From the NCBI GenBank assembly GCA_903842345.1, contig CAIMLR010000026.1, positions 1-64,000 on the forward strand: a stretch of DNA of 64,000 nt, written 5' to 3'. A program made the position numbers and the translations under genes. Of the stretch, positions 8,930 through 16,757 are shown one piece after another. The DNA is from an uncultured Myxococcales bacterium. Lineage in GTDB: Bacteria; Myxococcota_A; UBA9042. Positions within the stretch are counted from its first letter, which is position 1, and every line of letters begins with the position of its first letter. The notes beneath the pieces are model-generated. The model was given only the letters and a program-made list of their open reading frames with translations. It made no database searches and had not been told where the DNA came from.

Positions 8930-8957
8930 TTGACGATGGCAGGGGTGTACCGATAAA
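8930..8957 (+). promoter_or_regulatory. Candidate sigma70-type promoter for the 9027 lipoprotein
   Basis: TTGACG (8930-8935), a 16-bp spacer and GATAAA (8952-8957) form a reasonable housekeeping promoter directed at the lipoprotein gene starting at 9027. Pattern match only. Confidence 0.45.
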
Positions 8958-9026
8958 GTAACGTGTTCTTGACCGCGCGGGCCTTCTGCCGCGGTCTCCC
9001 GGATCCCCGCCCCACGAGGCTACTTC

Positions 9027-11552
9027 ATGTTTGCACGTCCGTTCGCCAGCGTCACCACCAAGTCGACGCTTCTCGCCTTCGCGCTTTCTGCCCTCGCGCT
9101 GGGCGCGTGCTCGAACACTGCCGGGAACACCGGCGGCGGCGTCGACGCGGGCTGCTTCCCGAACTGCAAAGCGGACGTGAAGATCGGCGACGGCGGCGAC
9201 ACCGGCGGCGGCGGCGACGACGCGACCGACGAGCCCGACACGACGGGCGGCAACACCGACCAGGGTCCGCCCGCCAACTTCGAGGGCTACCACGCCCAGG
9301 AACTCAACGTCCGCATCGTCGGCCCGAGCGGCCGCGGGCACGCCGTCGTCTCCGGCTCCGTCGTGGAAGTCGCGGGCGTCGTGTTTGGCAAAGCCGACTC
9401 GATCACGTGGTCGACCGTCAACGGCGACAGCGGGAGCGCGCACGGCGCCCCGTTCTTCCAGACGGACGCCATCAAGCTGAACCCGGGCGATAACGTCGTG
9501 ACGGTGACCGCGAAGAACGCCAATGAAACGGTCAGCGACTCGCTCATCGTGACGTATAACCCGACGTTCTCGTTCCAGGATCGCCTGCGCGCCAACCCCA
9601 ACGTCGTGAAAGTCGGCAAGACCGCGACGATCGACGTGGTCATCGCGATCGGCAAGGCCAGCAACATCGTCAAAGGCAGCGTCAAGCTGTTCCGCGTCGA
9701 CGCGCAAGGCAACACGATGACGACCTTCGGGACGATGCTGGATGACGGCCTGAGCGCGACGTCGGGCGACTCAATCGTCGCGGACGGCCTCTACACGCGC
9801 AAGATTCAGGTGACGGAAAACGCCGCGGGCGACGTGCTGTTGCGCGCTTCCGTGCAGGTGCAGACGGGCACGCAGACGTACACCGCGTATTCGGACATCG
9901 CGCACGTGGAAGCCGTCGCGGACTGGAATTCGCAGGAATGCGCCGACGCGATGTCGACCCTCAAGGCGGCAAAGGCGGCGTCTGACGCGGCTGGCGGCGG
10001 CGCGGCGGGCACCAAGGCGGCGATTGACAGCCTCAAGGCCAGCCCGGTCGTCGATCAGGCCGGCGCGGCGAGCCCGATCCCGGGTGGCGCGGACGGCTTT
10101 GGCGCATGGGTCAAGTTCAAGTCTGGCGTCCTCGGCGCAGTCAGCATCGGCGACGGCACGACGCGTGGCGGCGACGGCGCGGGCAGCGGCGGTCCGGCGG
10201 TGGAAACCGGCGCGGCGCTCTCTACGGTGCAACTCCAGTCGCGTCGCGTGCTCATGCTCGACCCGTTCGCGGGCGACTTTGGCGCCGATGAAGTGGCCAG
10301 CGCGGGCAAGCTCGCTGCGTCCAACGGCTGCCCGGCGTTTACGACCGATCAGCCCAAGCCGGCCGACGCCAACCTCCACGCGTTCCGGCATGCCTATGAA
10401 TACGGCATCTTCGCGGTCGCCACGCACGGCGATGCGTACTTCAAGACCCTGGACAAGACTGCCTACGACATGAAGCATCCGGGCTCGCAGGAAGTGCTGT
10501 GGACCGGTCACGTGGTCAATCCCAACTACTTTGGCAAGTCCGGCGCTGCGGCCACGACCTGCAGCGACACCAAGGCGTGCGGCCCCGAGACCGAGTGCTT
10601 CGTCAATGCCGCTGGCGGCAACGGCGTGTGCGTCGACCACTTGACCGCTGACCTCCGCCGCGGCCGCACCATCCTCGGCTCAAACGGCAACTACGGCGTG
10701 ACCGGCCGCTTCTTCAGCCACCACGCGGACGAGAACTTCCCGCGCTCGCTCGAGTACCTCGGCGGTTGCCGGAGCCTCTGGAACGGCACGCTGGCGGGCG
10801 AATTCCTCGCGCTCGGCGCCGCCGCCGTCGCGGGCTACACCGGCTACGTCGCCAACGACTTCGCGGTCAAGTGGGGCGGCACGTTCTTTGACAACCTGAT
10901 CTCGCAGAAGCAGCTCTCGGGCGTCGCCCACGTGCAGATTGAAGACACGACCAATCCCGGCACCGCGTTCGCGCTCATCGGCGCGCAGAACCTCGACGCG
11001 GCGTATTCGGACATGATCAACGCGTCGTTTGAGTCCGGCAACATTGAAGGCTGGCTGAAGACCGGCGACGGCCGCGTGATTTCGCAGCTCGGCGGCACGG
11101 GCGCGGTCGGCGGCAAGTTCATGGCGATCATCTCGACCGGCTTGGGCTACACGGCCGAGAGCGGCGAGCTGAAGCAGGCGTTCTGCATCCCAGCCGGCAA
11201 GACGACCCTCTCCTACTGGTGGAAATACTACAGCGAAGAATTCAAGGAATTCTGCGGCTCGCAGTACCAGGACGAGTTCTACTGCAAGATCGACGTGGCC
11301 GGAAAGTCCAAGACCATCATGGACGTGCGCGTGGACGACCTCTGCGACGGCGGCAAGCAGTTCAAGGGCTTGACCAAGGCGGACGTGGGCTTTGACCAGG
11401 GCGACGTGTGGATGACCCCGTGGGTCCACCAGACTGCCGACATCTCCCCGCTCGCGGGCGGCGCGGCCATCAACCTCCGCTTCTTCGCCACGGACGCGGG
11501 CGACGGCATCTATGACACCGCGGTCCTGATCGACAAGGTCGAGTTCCAGTAG
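9027..11552 (+). CDS. Large secreted lipoprotein with Ig-like domain (841 aa)
   Basis: The N-terminus is a lipoprotein signal (ALSALALGAC, Cys at about residue 28) followed by an extended Gly/Asp/Thr linker with an early Cys pair, a style common in myxobacterial lipoproteins. Residues about 93-175 look like a bacterial Ig-like or IPT domain (SGSVVEVAGVVFG through SDSLIVTYN). A second beta-rich segment follows (about 178-300). The middle region has a Cys-rich patch near residues 505-540 (CSDTKACGPETEC). The last 180 residues contain FESGNIEGW and FCIPAGKTTLSYWWKYYSEEF, resembling the jelly-roll modules of secreted surface proteins. I see no catalytic motif clear enough to name. It is monocistronic, with a candidate promoter upstream and a hairpin directly after the stop. 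Confidence 0.85.
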   Translation: MFARPFASVTTKSTLLAFALSALALGACSNTAGNTGGGVDAGCFPNCKADVKIGDGGDTGGGGDDATDEPDTTGGNTDQGPPANFEGYHAQELNVRIVGPSGRGHAVVSGSVVEVAGVVFGKADSITWSTVNGDSGSAHGAPFFQTDAIKLNPGDNVVTVTAKNANETVSDSLIVTYNPTFSFQDRLRANPNVVKVGKTATIDVVIAIGKASNIVKGSVKLFRVDAQGNTMTTFGTMLDDGLSATSGDSIVADGLYTRKIQVTENAAGDVLLRASVQVQTGTQTYTAYSDIAHVEAVADWNSQECADAMSTLKAAKAASDAAGGGAAGTKAAIDSLKASPVVDQAGAASPIPGGADGFGAWVKFKSGVLGAVSIGDGTTRGGDGAGSGGPAVETGAALSTVQLQSRRVLMLDPFAGDFGADEVASAGKLAASNGCPAFTTDQPKPADANLHAFRHAYEYGIFAVATHGDAYFKTLDKTAYDMKHPGSQEVLWTGHVVNPNYFGKSGAAATTCSDTKACGPETECFVNAAGGNGVCVDHLTADLRRGRTILGSNGNYGVTGRFFSHHADENFPRSLEYLGGCRSLWNGTLAGEFLALGAAAVAGYTGYVANDFAVKWGGTFFDNLISQKQLSGVAHVQIEDTTNPGTAFALIGAQNLDAAYSDMINASFESGNIEGWLKTGDGRVISQLGGTGAVGGKFMAIISTGLGYTAESGELKQAFCIPAGKTTLSYWWKYYSEEFKEFCGSQYQDEFYCKIDVAGKSKTIMDVRVDDLCDGGKQFKGLTKADVGFDQGDVWMTPWVHQTADISPLAGGAAINLRFFATDAGDGIYDTAVLIDKVEFQ

Positions 11553-11553
11553 G

Positions 11554-11571
11554 GCGGGGCTCGTTCCCCGC
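11554..11571 (+). terminator. Hairpin after the lipoprotein stop
   Basis: GCGGGG (11554-11559) and CCCCGC (11566-11571) form a perfect 6-bp stem with a 6-base loop two bases after the stop codon. No T tract follows, so it may be a stability hairpin or an atypical terminator. Confidence 0.5.
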
Positions 11572-11692
11572 AGCGGTCAGCGCCTGATGTGATGCTACCC
11601 AGCGCGCTCGCGCCGGCACGGTCCACGACCGGCGCGACAAACCAAATCCACTTCCCCAATGGGCGACCGTGGGCAAAGCCTGAGTGCAGGCA

Positions 11693-12853
11693 CTACGTCC
11701 GCAGGATGCCCAAGTGCCGCAACAGCGATTCTGCAACCTGGCGAATCGCCGGCGAAACCGTCTCGTCTGACAGCATCTGGGCCGCCTCAGCCGCTTCATT
11801 CAGGCCGTCGAGCGCTTCCATCGCGCGGCGATCGGCCAAGTAGAACGCTGCCATCGCCGTCGCCGCGATCAGGAAACCCGTGGCGTCGCCGACGTCCTGC
11901 GCGTGCAAGACGGCTTCAGCGAGTTGCTGTACCGCGCTGCCGGCATCCCGCGCCTGACAAATATCAATCGGCAGGCCCAACCACGGATCAGGCTGGACGT
12001 GGCGACACGCGCCTTGCACCGCGAGCGCCGCCTGCGCGTGCGCGACCGCCGCGTGAAAATCGCCGGCCTGCGCCGCGAGCGCCGCAATGCAAGCGTGCAC
12101 ATTGGCCAGCTCAGAGGTCGCGTCATGCGCATCCGCGAGCTGTGCCGCCCGCATGAGCGCCGTCGCCGCCTGCGCCCGTTGGTGCGCCCGCAAGTGCAGC
12201 TGCGCGACCGCGAGCGCGGTGGCAAAAGCCGCAAACGCGAGACGGTCATCTTCCGGCAAGCCGAGGCGGCCAAACTGCGCGAGTTCCAAGCGCAGCCGGG
12301 CTTGATCGCCCGTGGCGCCAGCCCATGCGATCCGCGCCAGCGCCACGTCACCTTCGCGGTGCCCAGGGGACAGCGCGGGCGGCAGGTGCGCGAGTTGGGC
12401 ATCCATCGCCCGCACGTCGCGCGACGTGGGCACCGGCGCGTTGTGCGCGAGGAACGGGATGCGCTGCGCGAGGATGGTCACCTGCATGTCGGCATCGCCG
12501 ACTTCAATCGCCCGCACCAGCGCCGCTTCTGACGCTGCGAGCGCCGGCGATGTTTCCCGTGCGGCAAAAGCGATCCGCGCGATCGCGGCGAGCAGGCGAA
12601 CTTCCGTGCGTTCTGGACATTCTTCGCCCAGGCGACCGACGGCGGCGCGCACCGCACCCAGCCATCCGGAGGCCTGCACGATGTTGGACGAGAACGCGGG
12701 AATGCCGTCAACGACGTCCAGCATCGCCTCCGCCGCGACCGCGTCATCGGCGGACGTAATCCGATTCCGGATGCCTGGATGCAGGCCCTGAAGCCATTGC
12801 GCAGGCACGCCCGCGGTAACGGGAGGAACGGAACCGGTCGATCGCTGCGACAT
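11693..12853 (-). CDS. Alpha-helical TPR-like protein (386 aa)
   Basis: The start is set at 12853 because GGAGGT sits four bases upstream; the longer open frame beyond it is antisense to udk. The protein is rich in Ala and Leu and consists of repeated helical pairs (for example around AALVRAIEVGDADMQVTILA and ATALMRAAQLADAHDATSEL), typical of tetratricopeptide-like solenoids. It has no signal peptide and no catalytic motif. Such proteins usually act as scaffolds or regulators; the partner is unknown. It is transcribed divergently from udk, sharing a 132-bp intergenic region that contains a spaced direct repeat. Confidence 0.75.
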   Translation of the reverse strand: MSQRSTGSVPPVTAGVPAQWLQGLHPGIRNRITSADDAVAAEAMLDVVDGIPAFSSNIVQASGWLGAVRAAVGRLGEECPERTEVRLLAAIARIAFAARETSPALAASEAALVRAIEVGDADMQVTILAQRIPFLAHNAPVPTSRDVRAMDAQLAHLPPALSPGHREGDVALARIAWAGATGDQARLRLELAQFGRLGLPEDDRLAFAAFATALAVAQLHLRAHQRAQAATALMRAAQLADAHDATSELANVHACIAALAAQAGDFHAAVAHAQAALAVQGACRHVQPDPWLGLPIDICQARDAGSAVQQLAEAVLHAQDVGDATGFLIAATAMAAFYLADRRAMEALDGLNEAAEAAQMLSDETVSPAIRQVAESLLRHLGILRT

Positions 12854-12917
12854 TGCACCTCCGCGCGGCTTCATGGAAGCCAGCGCATGCACTGATTGTC
12901 GCGATTTGGCCGCCCTT

Positions 12918-12948
12918 GTACAGTCCGAAGGCAAAAGCGTACAGTCCG
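12918..12948. repeat. Direct repeat GTACAGTCCG, 21-bp spacing
   Basis: GTACAGTCCG occurs at 12918-12927 and again at 12939-12948. The 21-bp period is two helical turns, so both copies face the same side of the DNA. They lie between the divergent TPR and udk genes and could be a regulator binding site. Confidence 0.5.
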
Positions 12949-12985
12949 CGGCCGGCGGCAGGTTGTCGCCTGGACGGTTCTCAGC

Positions 12986-13603
12986 ATGCAGCGGCTCATC
13001 ATCGGTATCGCAGGCGGCACGGGCGCGGGGAAGACCACCATCGCGCGCTCCATTGTGGCTGATCTGCCGGCTACTTCCGTCGCGCTGATCGAGCACGACA
13101 TGTACTACTTTGACCACAGCAGCCTGCCGGAAGACGCGCGCGCGCAGGTCAACTACGACCATCCCGACTCGCTGGACAACGCGCTGCTGATCGCGCACCT
13201 GGACGCGCTCAAGGAAGGCCGGGCGATCGAGAGGCCGAACTACGATTTTGTGCATCACGCCCGCAAGGTCGAGACGACGCACGTGAATCCCACGACGGTT
13301 GTCGTCGTCGAGGGCATCCTGATTTTCGCGGACGCGGAGCTGCGCGATCGTTTCGACATCAAGCTCTTTGTCGACACGCCGGCGGACATCCGCCTGCTGC
13401 GGCGCATCCGGCGCGACATGGAACGGCGGGGCCGGACTTTTGACGACGTCCGGCGCCAGTACGCACGCACAGTGCGGCCGATGCACGAGGCGTTCGTGGA
13501 GCCGTCGCGGCGCTTTGCCGACCTGATCATCCCCGAAGGCGGGAACCAGCGCGTGGCGATCGAGATGGTGGTTGACCGCATTCGCCGCCAGCTCGCGTCC
13601 TGA
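12986..13603 (+). CDS. udk: Uridine kinase
   Basis: Phosphorylates uridine and cytidine to the monophosphates in pyrimidine salvage. The start at 12986 gives a 205-aa protein of normal length beginning MQRLIIGIAGGTGAGKTTIA, which contains the P-loop GGTGAGKTT. EHDMYYFDHSSLP, NYDHPDSLDN and the Walker B-like VVVVEGILIF all match the family. RRIRRDMERRGR forms the lid. The frame is open 90 bp upstream, but that part lacks family similarity. No strong ribosome binding site precedes the ATG. A hairpin follows the stop. Confidence 0.93.
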   Translation: MQRLIIGIAGGTGAGKTTIARSIVADLPATSVALIEHDMYYFDHSSLPEDARAQVNYDHPDSLDNALLIAHLDALKEGRAIERPNYDFVHHARKVETTHVNPTTVVVVEGILIFADAELRDRFDIKLFVDTPADIRLLRRIRRDMERRGRTFDDVRRQYARTVRPMHEAFVEPSRRFADLIIPEGGNQRVAIEMVVDRIRRQLAS

Positions 13604-13606
13604 CCC

Positions 13607-13624
13607 TGGGGCGTCGCGACCCCA
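13607..13624 (+). terminator. Hairpin after udk
   Basis: TGGGG (13607-13611) and CCCCA (13620-13624) form a 5-bp stem just after the udk stop, with an 8-base loop. There is no T run; weak terminator candidate. Confidence 0.4.
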
Positions 13625-13812
13625 AGCGACGATTTTCACGGATTCTCGCGGTTGCGTTCGGCCGCGCACCGATCTACCGTGGCAGGCGATGAGCCGCACT
13701 GCGGGGCCCAAAGTGGCGTCGCAGGTGAATCGGCGGAACGTCCTGCGACAGTGGGGTACTGGCGCAGCGACAGAGTTGCACGGATTCCTGAAGGGAATGG
13801 AGAACATACGTC

Positions 13813-14244
13813 ATGCCAAATCGTCGGCAATTTGACCACATTGGTAACTTCAACTTCAAAGTCGAAGTCGAAGGCGTCACCACGGGCGCATTCCGCAACG
13901 TGGAAGGCTTGGATTCTGAAACGGAAGTGATCGAGTACCAGGACGGCGACGACCTGATCCTCCGCAAGCGCCCGGGTCGGACCAAGTACACGAACGTCAC
14001 GCTGAAGCGCGGCTATATCAACAACACCGAGCTCTGGGAATGGCGCAAGAACGTCGTCGAGGGCAAAGTGCAGCGCAAGTCGGGATCGATCATCCTCTGC
14101 GCCGACGATGGCAGCGAGATCATGCGGTACAACTTCTTTGAAGGCTGGCCGACCAAGTGGAAGGGCTTCACCCTCGACGGCAAAGGCACCGACGTCAATG
14201 TCGAAGAGCTTGAACTCGCAGTGGAAAAGATCGAACGCGGTTGA
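13813..14244 (+). CDS. Phage tail tube / contractile injection system tube protein (gp19 family)
   Basis: A 143-aa protein of the T4 gp19-like inner tube family, also used in extracellular contractile injection systems. Family features are the NFNFKVEVEGVTTGAFRNVEGL opening region (residues about 12-33), the EYQDGDD and LRKRPGRTKYTNVTLKRG loop-strand, the WEW segment, and the C-terminal YNFFEGWPTKWKG followed by an ELELAVEKIER strand. Tube proteins normally sit among sheath, baseplate, spike and ATPase genes, but neither neighbour here is a tail gene. GGAG lies about 11 bases before the start. A strong intrinsic terminator follows, so the gene is a self-contained transcription unit. It could be a partner-specific spare tube subunit, a domesticated relic, or part of a scattered system; the sequence does not decide. 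Confidence 0.87.
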   Translation: MPNRRQFDHIGNFNFKVEVEGVTTGAFRNVEGLDSETEVIEYQDGDDLILRKRPGRTKYTNVTLKRGYINNTELWEWRKNVVEGKVQRKSGSIILCADDGSEIMRYNFFEGWPTKWKGFTLDGKGTDVNVEELELAVEKIERG

Positions 14245-14274
14245 GCCAAAGGGCGCGAACGTGAGGTCAGCCGG

Positions 14275-14316
14275 GGGCGTCGATTCCGCGAGGATTCGAC
14301 GCCCTTGAGCGTTTTT
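14275..14316 (+). terminator. Intrinsic terminator of the tube gene
   Basis: GGGCGTCGA (14275-14283) pairs perfectly with TCGACGCCC (14296-14304); the intervening bases can add a TCC/GGA helix capped by GCGA. A T-rich tail ending in GTTTTT (14311-14316) follows. This is the best rho-independent terminator in the window. Confidence 0.85.
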
Positions 14317-14877
14317 GGCGGTCGCGCGGTCTGCCGGACGCATGCCGCCCATCGCGCCGGGGCCGCCCGCCCAGCTTCTGCCGCCCCGCCGAAGGGGGCC
14401 CAGCTTGCGCCGGGCACACCCATCCACCCCTGGGTCCCAGCGTTTCCGCTGCCCAGCCGAGCCTTCGGCCGCCCGTTGGGATTCCCTGATCCCCGTGGCA
14501 GCCCGGCAATGGTTTGTGGGCCCGTGGCTTCACCCGCCGTACGCCGGGGTTGGCCGCGAACGAGAGCACCGACATTGCCCTCAGATGGTATTCGGTGATT
14601 GGGCGGTTTTGCCGCGCGGCGGGCCAGAAGTTTTTCGGAATCGGGTCGCTCGCGGCAGACTGTCGGTGCGAAAGGGATGTGCGCCGCTTCGCGGTCGTGG
14701 CGCGTTTGGCTCGCCAAACGCGTCACGAGTCGGCCCTTCGGGGCCGACCGCCAGCCCGGTCCCGGCGGCAGCCGGGATTCGCCCAGCTCATGTGGCAAAC
14801 GCCGCATCACGCGAGGCGATTCCGGTTGATCCATTCAGTGCAGACGGTGAGGCAGCGAAGGACGGCTCGCACGCGCG
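14317..14877. other. Non-coding, structured intergenic element
   Basis: About 560 bp between the tube-gene terminator and the minus-strand PilZ-like gene. Several frames are open across it on both strands, but their translations are low-complexity and Arg/Pro/Gly-rich with no family features, so I call no protein. The part from about 14680 to 14780 is packed with consecutive inverted repeats. The density of dyads is unlike any other gap in this window. It could be a mobile or REP-like repeat, or a structured RNA. Confidence 0.55.
14695..14747. repeat. Two adjacent strong hairpins
   Basis: TCGTGGCGCGTTTGGC (14695-14710) pairs with 14713-14728 along 16 positions, all Watson-Crick except one G-U, leaving only TC between the arms. 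One base later TCGGCCC (14730-14736), TTCG and GGGCCGA (14741-14747) form a 7-bp stem with a UUCG tetraloop. CCGCC (14748-14752) and GGCGG (14764-14768) can form a third stem. No T tract follows. Confidence 0.85.
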
Positions 14878-15186
14878 CTACTTGCCCAGGGCGCGCATCA
14901 ACCGCCGTTTCTGGTCGGGAAACAGGTGCTTGAACTTGATGTCCAGCGCCAGCGTCAGCGGATCCCGCGGCTGCACTTCGCCGAGCGCGCGGACGGGTTC
15001 GCCCTCGTCGACGTTCAGATCCATCCAAACGTACCGGCCGAGCTCGAGCGCGCCGACGTCGTTCAGGTGCACGCCATCCAGGTCGATGGACTCAGCCTGC
15101 GTCTCCAAGTCCGGCGCCTGATGCGCATTGCCGCGATGGAGCGCGACGCGGTGGTTGTGCAGGGTAATGACGTTGTCCGTGGCCAT
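14878..15186 (-). CDS. Small PilZ-like protein (about 102 aa)
   Basis: The protein is the size of a single PilZ domain. It has a central HLNDVGALELGRYVWMDLNV stretch resembling the (D/N)xSxxG segment and following strand, and its C-terminus (ALDIKFKHLFPDQKRRLMRAL) matches the closing strand and helix of PilZ domains. The N-terminal RxxxR c-di-GMP motif is not evident, so it may be a non-binding or divergent member. The start is uncertain: ATG at 15186 or 15207 and GTG at 15222 are in frame and none has a clear ribosome binding site. Confidence 0.55.
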   Translation of the reverse strand: MATDNVITLHNHRVALHRGNAHQAPDLETQAESIDLDGVHLNDVGALELGRYVWMDLNVDEGEPVRALGEVQPRDPLTLALDIKFKHLFPDQKRRLMRALGK

Positions 15187-15258
15187 CCGTAGAGTCCCAA
15201 GCGGCATCGGCCGCGTGCCCACAGGATGGCGCGACTGGCGCGCCGGTCAATTATTTCG

Positions 15259-15987
15259 CTAGCCGCCAAGGGCTCGGTCGATCGCGTTTCGGTCAAAACC
15301 CGTTATGATTTTGCCCTTCACTGCCAAGATCGGCACGCCCTGCAAGGACGACTGCGGCACACCCGCTCTTTGCGCCCGCGCCAGCATGTCCTGACGCGCC
15401 TTGGGGTCTTTCTCAATGTCCTTCTCAACGAACTTCACGCCCTTGGCCCGCAAGTACTCGGCGGCCTTCTTGCAGTAGCCGCACCACGACGTCCGGTAGA
15501 TGATGACGTCGTTGTCGCGCGCGGCCACTGCCGCAGGTTGCTGCGCAGGCTGCCCCGCTACGGCAGGGGCCTCCGGCGCGTGTCCGGCCGCGGCTTCCGG
15601 TGCAGCTGCTGCGGGTTCCGGCGCCGGCTTGGCGGCGGCCAGCTGCTTGTCAATTTCGGCGCGGTCGATGACCCGCACTTCATAGCCATTGCCCGTCTTC
15701 CTGGTCAGGTCGGCGACAAACAGCCACGGTCCCTGCAGATTCGGGTCCTCCGGCGCCACGAGCACTTGCCCGCGCGCGCCTTCCGGCACCTCAGCGGGCG
15801 TCTTTGCGGCAACGAATTCGCCAGCCGCCGCTGAGAAGTACCGCAGCACGTAGGCCCCGCCTGAGTCAGAAACCGCGGGCGGTTTCGGCAACGCCACGGG
15901 TGCCGCCTGTTCTTCTTGTGGTTCTGATGACTTGCCACAGCCGTGGGCTGTGACCGCAAGCAGCAGGACGGTCAGGACTCGGTTCAC
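15259..15987 (-). CDS. Exported lipoprotein with C-terminal glutaredoxin domain
   Basis: A 242-aa protein starting at GTG with GGAGGT five bases upstream; the GTG overlaps the stop of the preceding gene as GTGA. The leader ends in VTAHGC, giving lipidated Cys at about residue 17. Residues about 45-115 form a small domain of unknown type, followed by an Ala/Pro linker (about 116-155). The last 85 residues are a glutaredoxin fold: DNDVIIYRTSWCGYCKKAAE with the CGYC redox pair, then the GVP(I/Q) cis-Pro segment (QGVPILAVKGKIITGF). Thiol-disulfide exchange at the envelope is likely; a glutathione supply there is not known. It is cotranscribed with two HEAT-repeat proteins. Confidence 0.82.
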   Translation of the reverse strand: MNRVLTVLLLAVTAHGCGKSSEPQEEQAAPVALPKPPAVSDSGGAYVLRYFSAAAGEFVAAKTPAEVPEGARGQVLVAPEDPNLQGPWLFVADLTRKTGNGYEVRVIDRAEIDKQLAAAKPAPEPAAAAPEAAAGHAPEAPAVAGQPAQQPAAVAARDNDVIIYRTSWCGYCKKAAEYLRAKGVKFVEKDIEKDPKARQDMLARAQRAGVPQSSLQGVPILAVKGKIITGFDRNAIDRALGG

Positions 15988-16754
15988 TTCACACCTCCCG
16001 CCAGCAACTGTTCGACTTCGTAGCGAAATGCCGGCGTCCGCGCCGCCAGCTCACTGATCTTCCCCGCCACCAGCGCCGTACGCGCCACCGGCGTCAGCGC
16101 CCGCAGCGCCGCCAGCTGCACCACCGGGGAAGCATCCGCCAGCGCCGTCGTCAGCGCCTGTTGAACGCCCGGATCCTGCACCGCCGACGCCAACGCCCGC
16201 GCTGCCTCCGCACGCAACAACTCCGTACCCCGGGTCAAATCTTCCAGCAGCGCTGGCCGTACGGTCGCATCGCCTGCCCGCCCCAGCGCCAGCCGCGCCG
16301 TCGCGGCCAGCGATTCATCCTTGTGGGCGGCAAACAGCCGCAGCGCGACAGTGACCTCGTCGTTCGGCTTCTTCGCCGTCACAGCCGCCAGCCCGTCGAT
16401 CGCCGCCAGCTTCTGGCCATTCGTCGTCGTGTCGCTGGCGAGCGCCGCCAGCAGCGGCTTCAGGGCTTCCGCCTGCACCGGGGCGTCCGCCGCCGCCAGC
16501 CGCTCGACGAGCAGCGCGCGCGTCACCCGCTCATCGGTCGTCAGCAGGCCAAAGCAAGTGCCCAGCGTGCACACCGCTCGCACCGCGCCTTCCTGGCAAT
16601 CACGGTCGTTGCGGCACGTCTGGCTCGGCCCCAGGCCGTGCAGCAGCGCGTCTGCCTCCAGTGGATAGTCGCGGACCGCCAGCGGCGCGGGCGCCTGCGT
16701 ACAGCCCGCCAGGAGCATTGGAACCAGCAACCATCGGTGCGTCGACTTCTGCAA
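15984..16754 (-). CDS. HEAT-repeat lipoprotein (256 aa)
   Basis: Begins at TTG four bases after the stop of the upstream HEAT gene. The leader WLLVPMLLAGC is a clear lipobox (Cys at about residue 18). A Cys-rich patch (CRNDRDC through CTLGTC, about 46-67) resembles small disulfide motifs common in myxobacterial lipoproteins. The rest (about 75-250) is a series of Ala/Leu-rich helical pairs of HEAT type, suggesting a protein-binding scaffold anchored to a membrane. It lies between a larger HEAT protein and the exported glutaredoxin, with overlapping or nearly overlapping ends, so the three probably act together. The TTG start is inferred from the lipobox position. Confidence 0.75.
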   Translation of the reverse strand: MQKSTHRWLLVPMLLAGCTQAPAPLAVRDYPLEADALLHGLGPSQTCRNDRDCQEGAVRAVCTLGTCFGLLTTDERVTRALLVERLAAADAPVQAEALKPLLAALASDTTTNGQKLAAIDGLAAVTAKKPNDEVTVALRLFAAHKDESLAATARLALGRAGDATVRPALLEDLTRGTELLRAEAARALASAVQDPGVQQALTTALADASPVVQLAALRALTPVARTALVAGKISELAARTPAFRYEVEQLLAGGVK

Positions 16755-16757
16755 GAC

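Noticed and set aside
12854-13807. N-terminal extension of the TPR-like protein
   Set aside because: This part is antisense to udk; GGAGGT before 12853 marks the real start.
14695-14747. Integron attC site or a plain rho-independent terminator
   Set aside because: The arms do not have the attC core GTTRRRY/RYYYAAC, no integrase is seen, and no T tract follows the stems.
14315-15121. Open frame on the plus strand through the structured gap
   Set aside because: Arg/Pro/Gly/Ser-rich with no family similarity, crossing strong hairpins and lying antisense to the PilZ-like gene.
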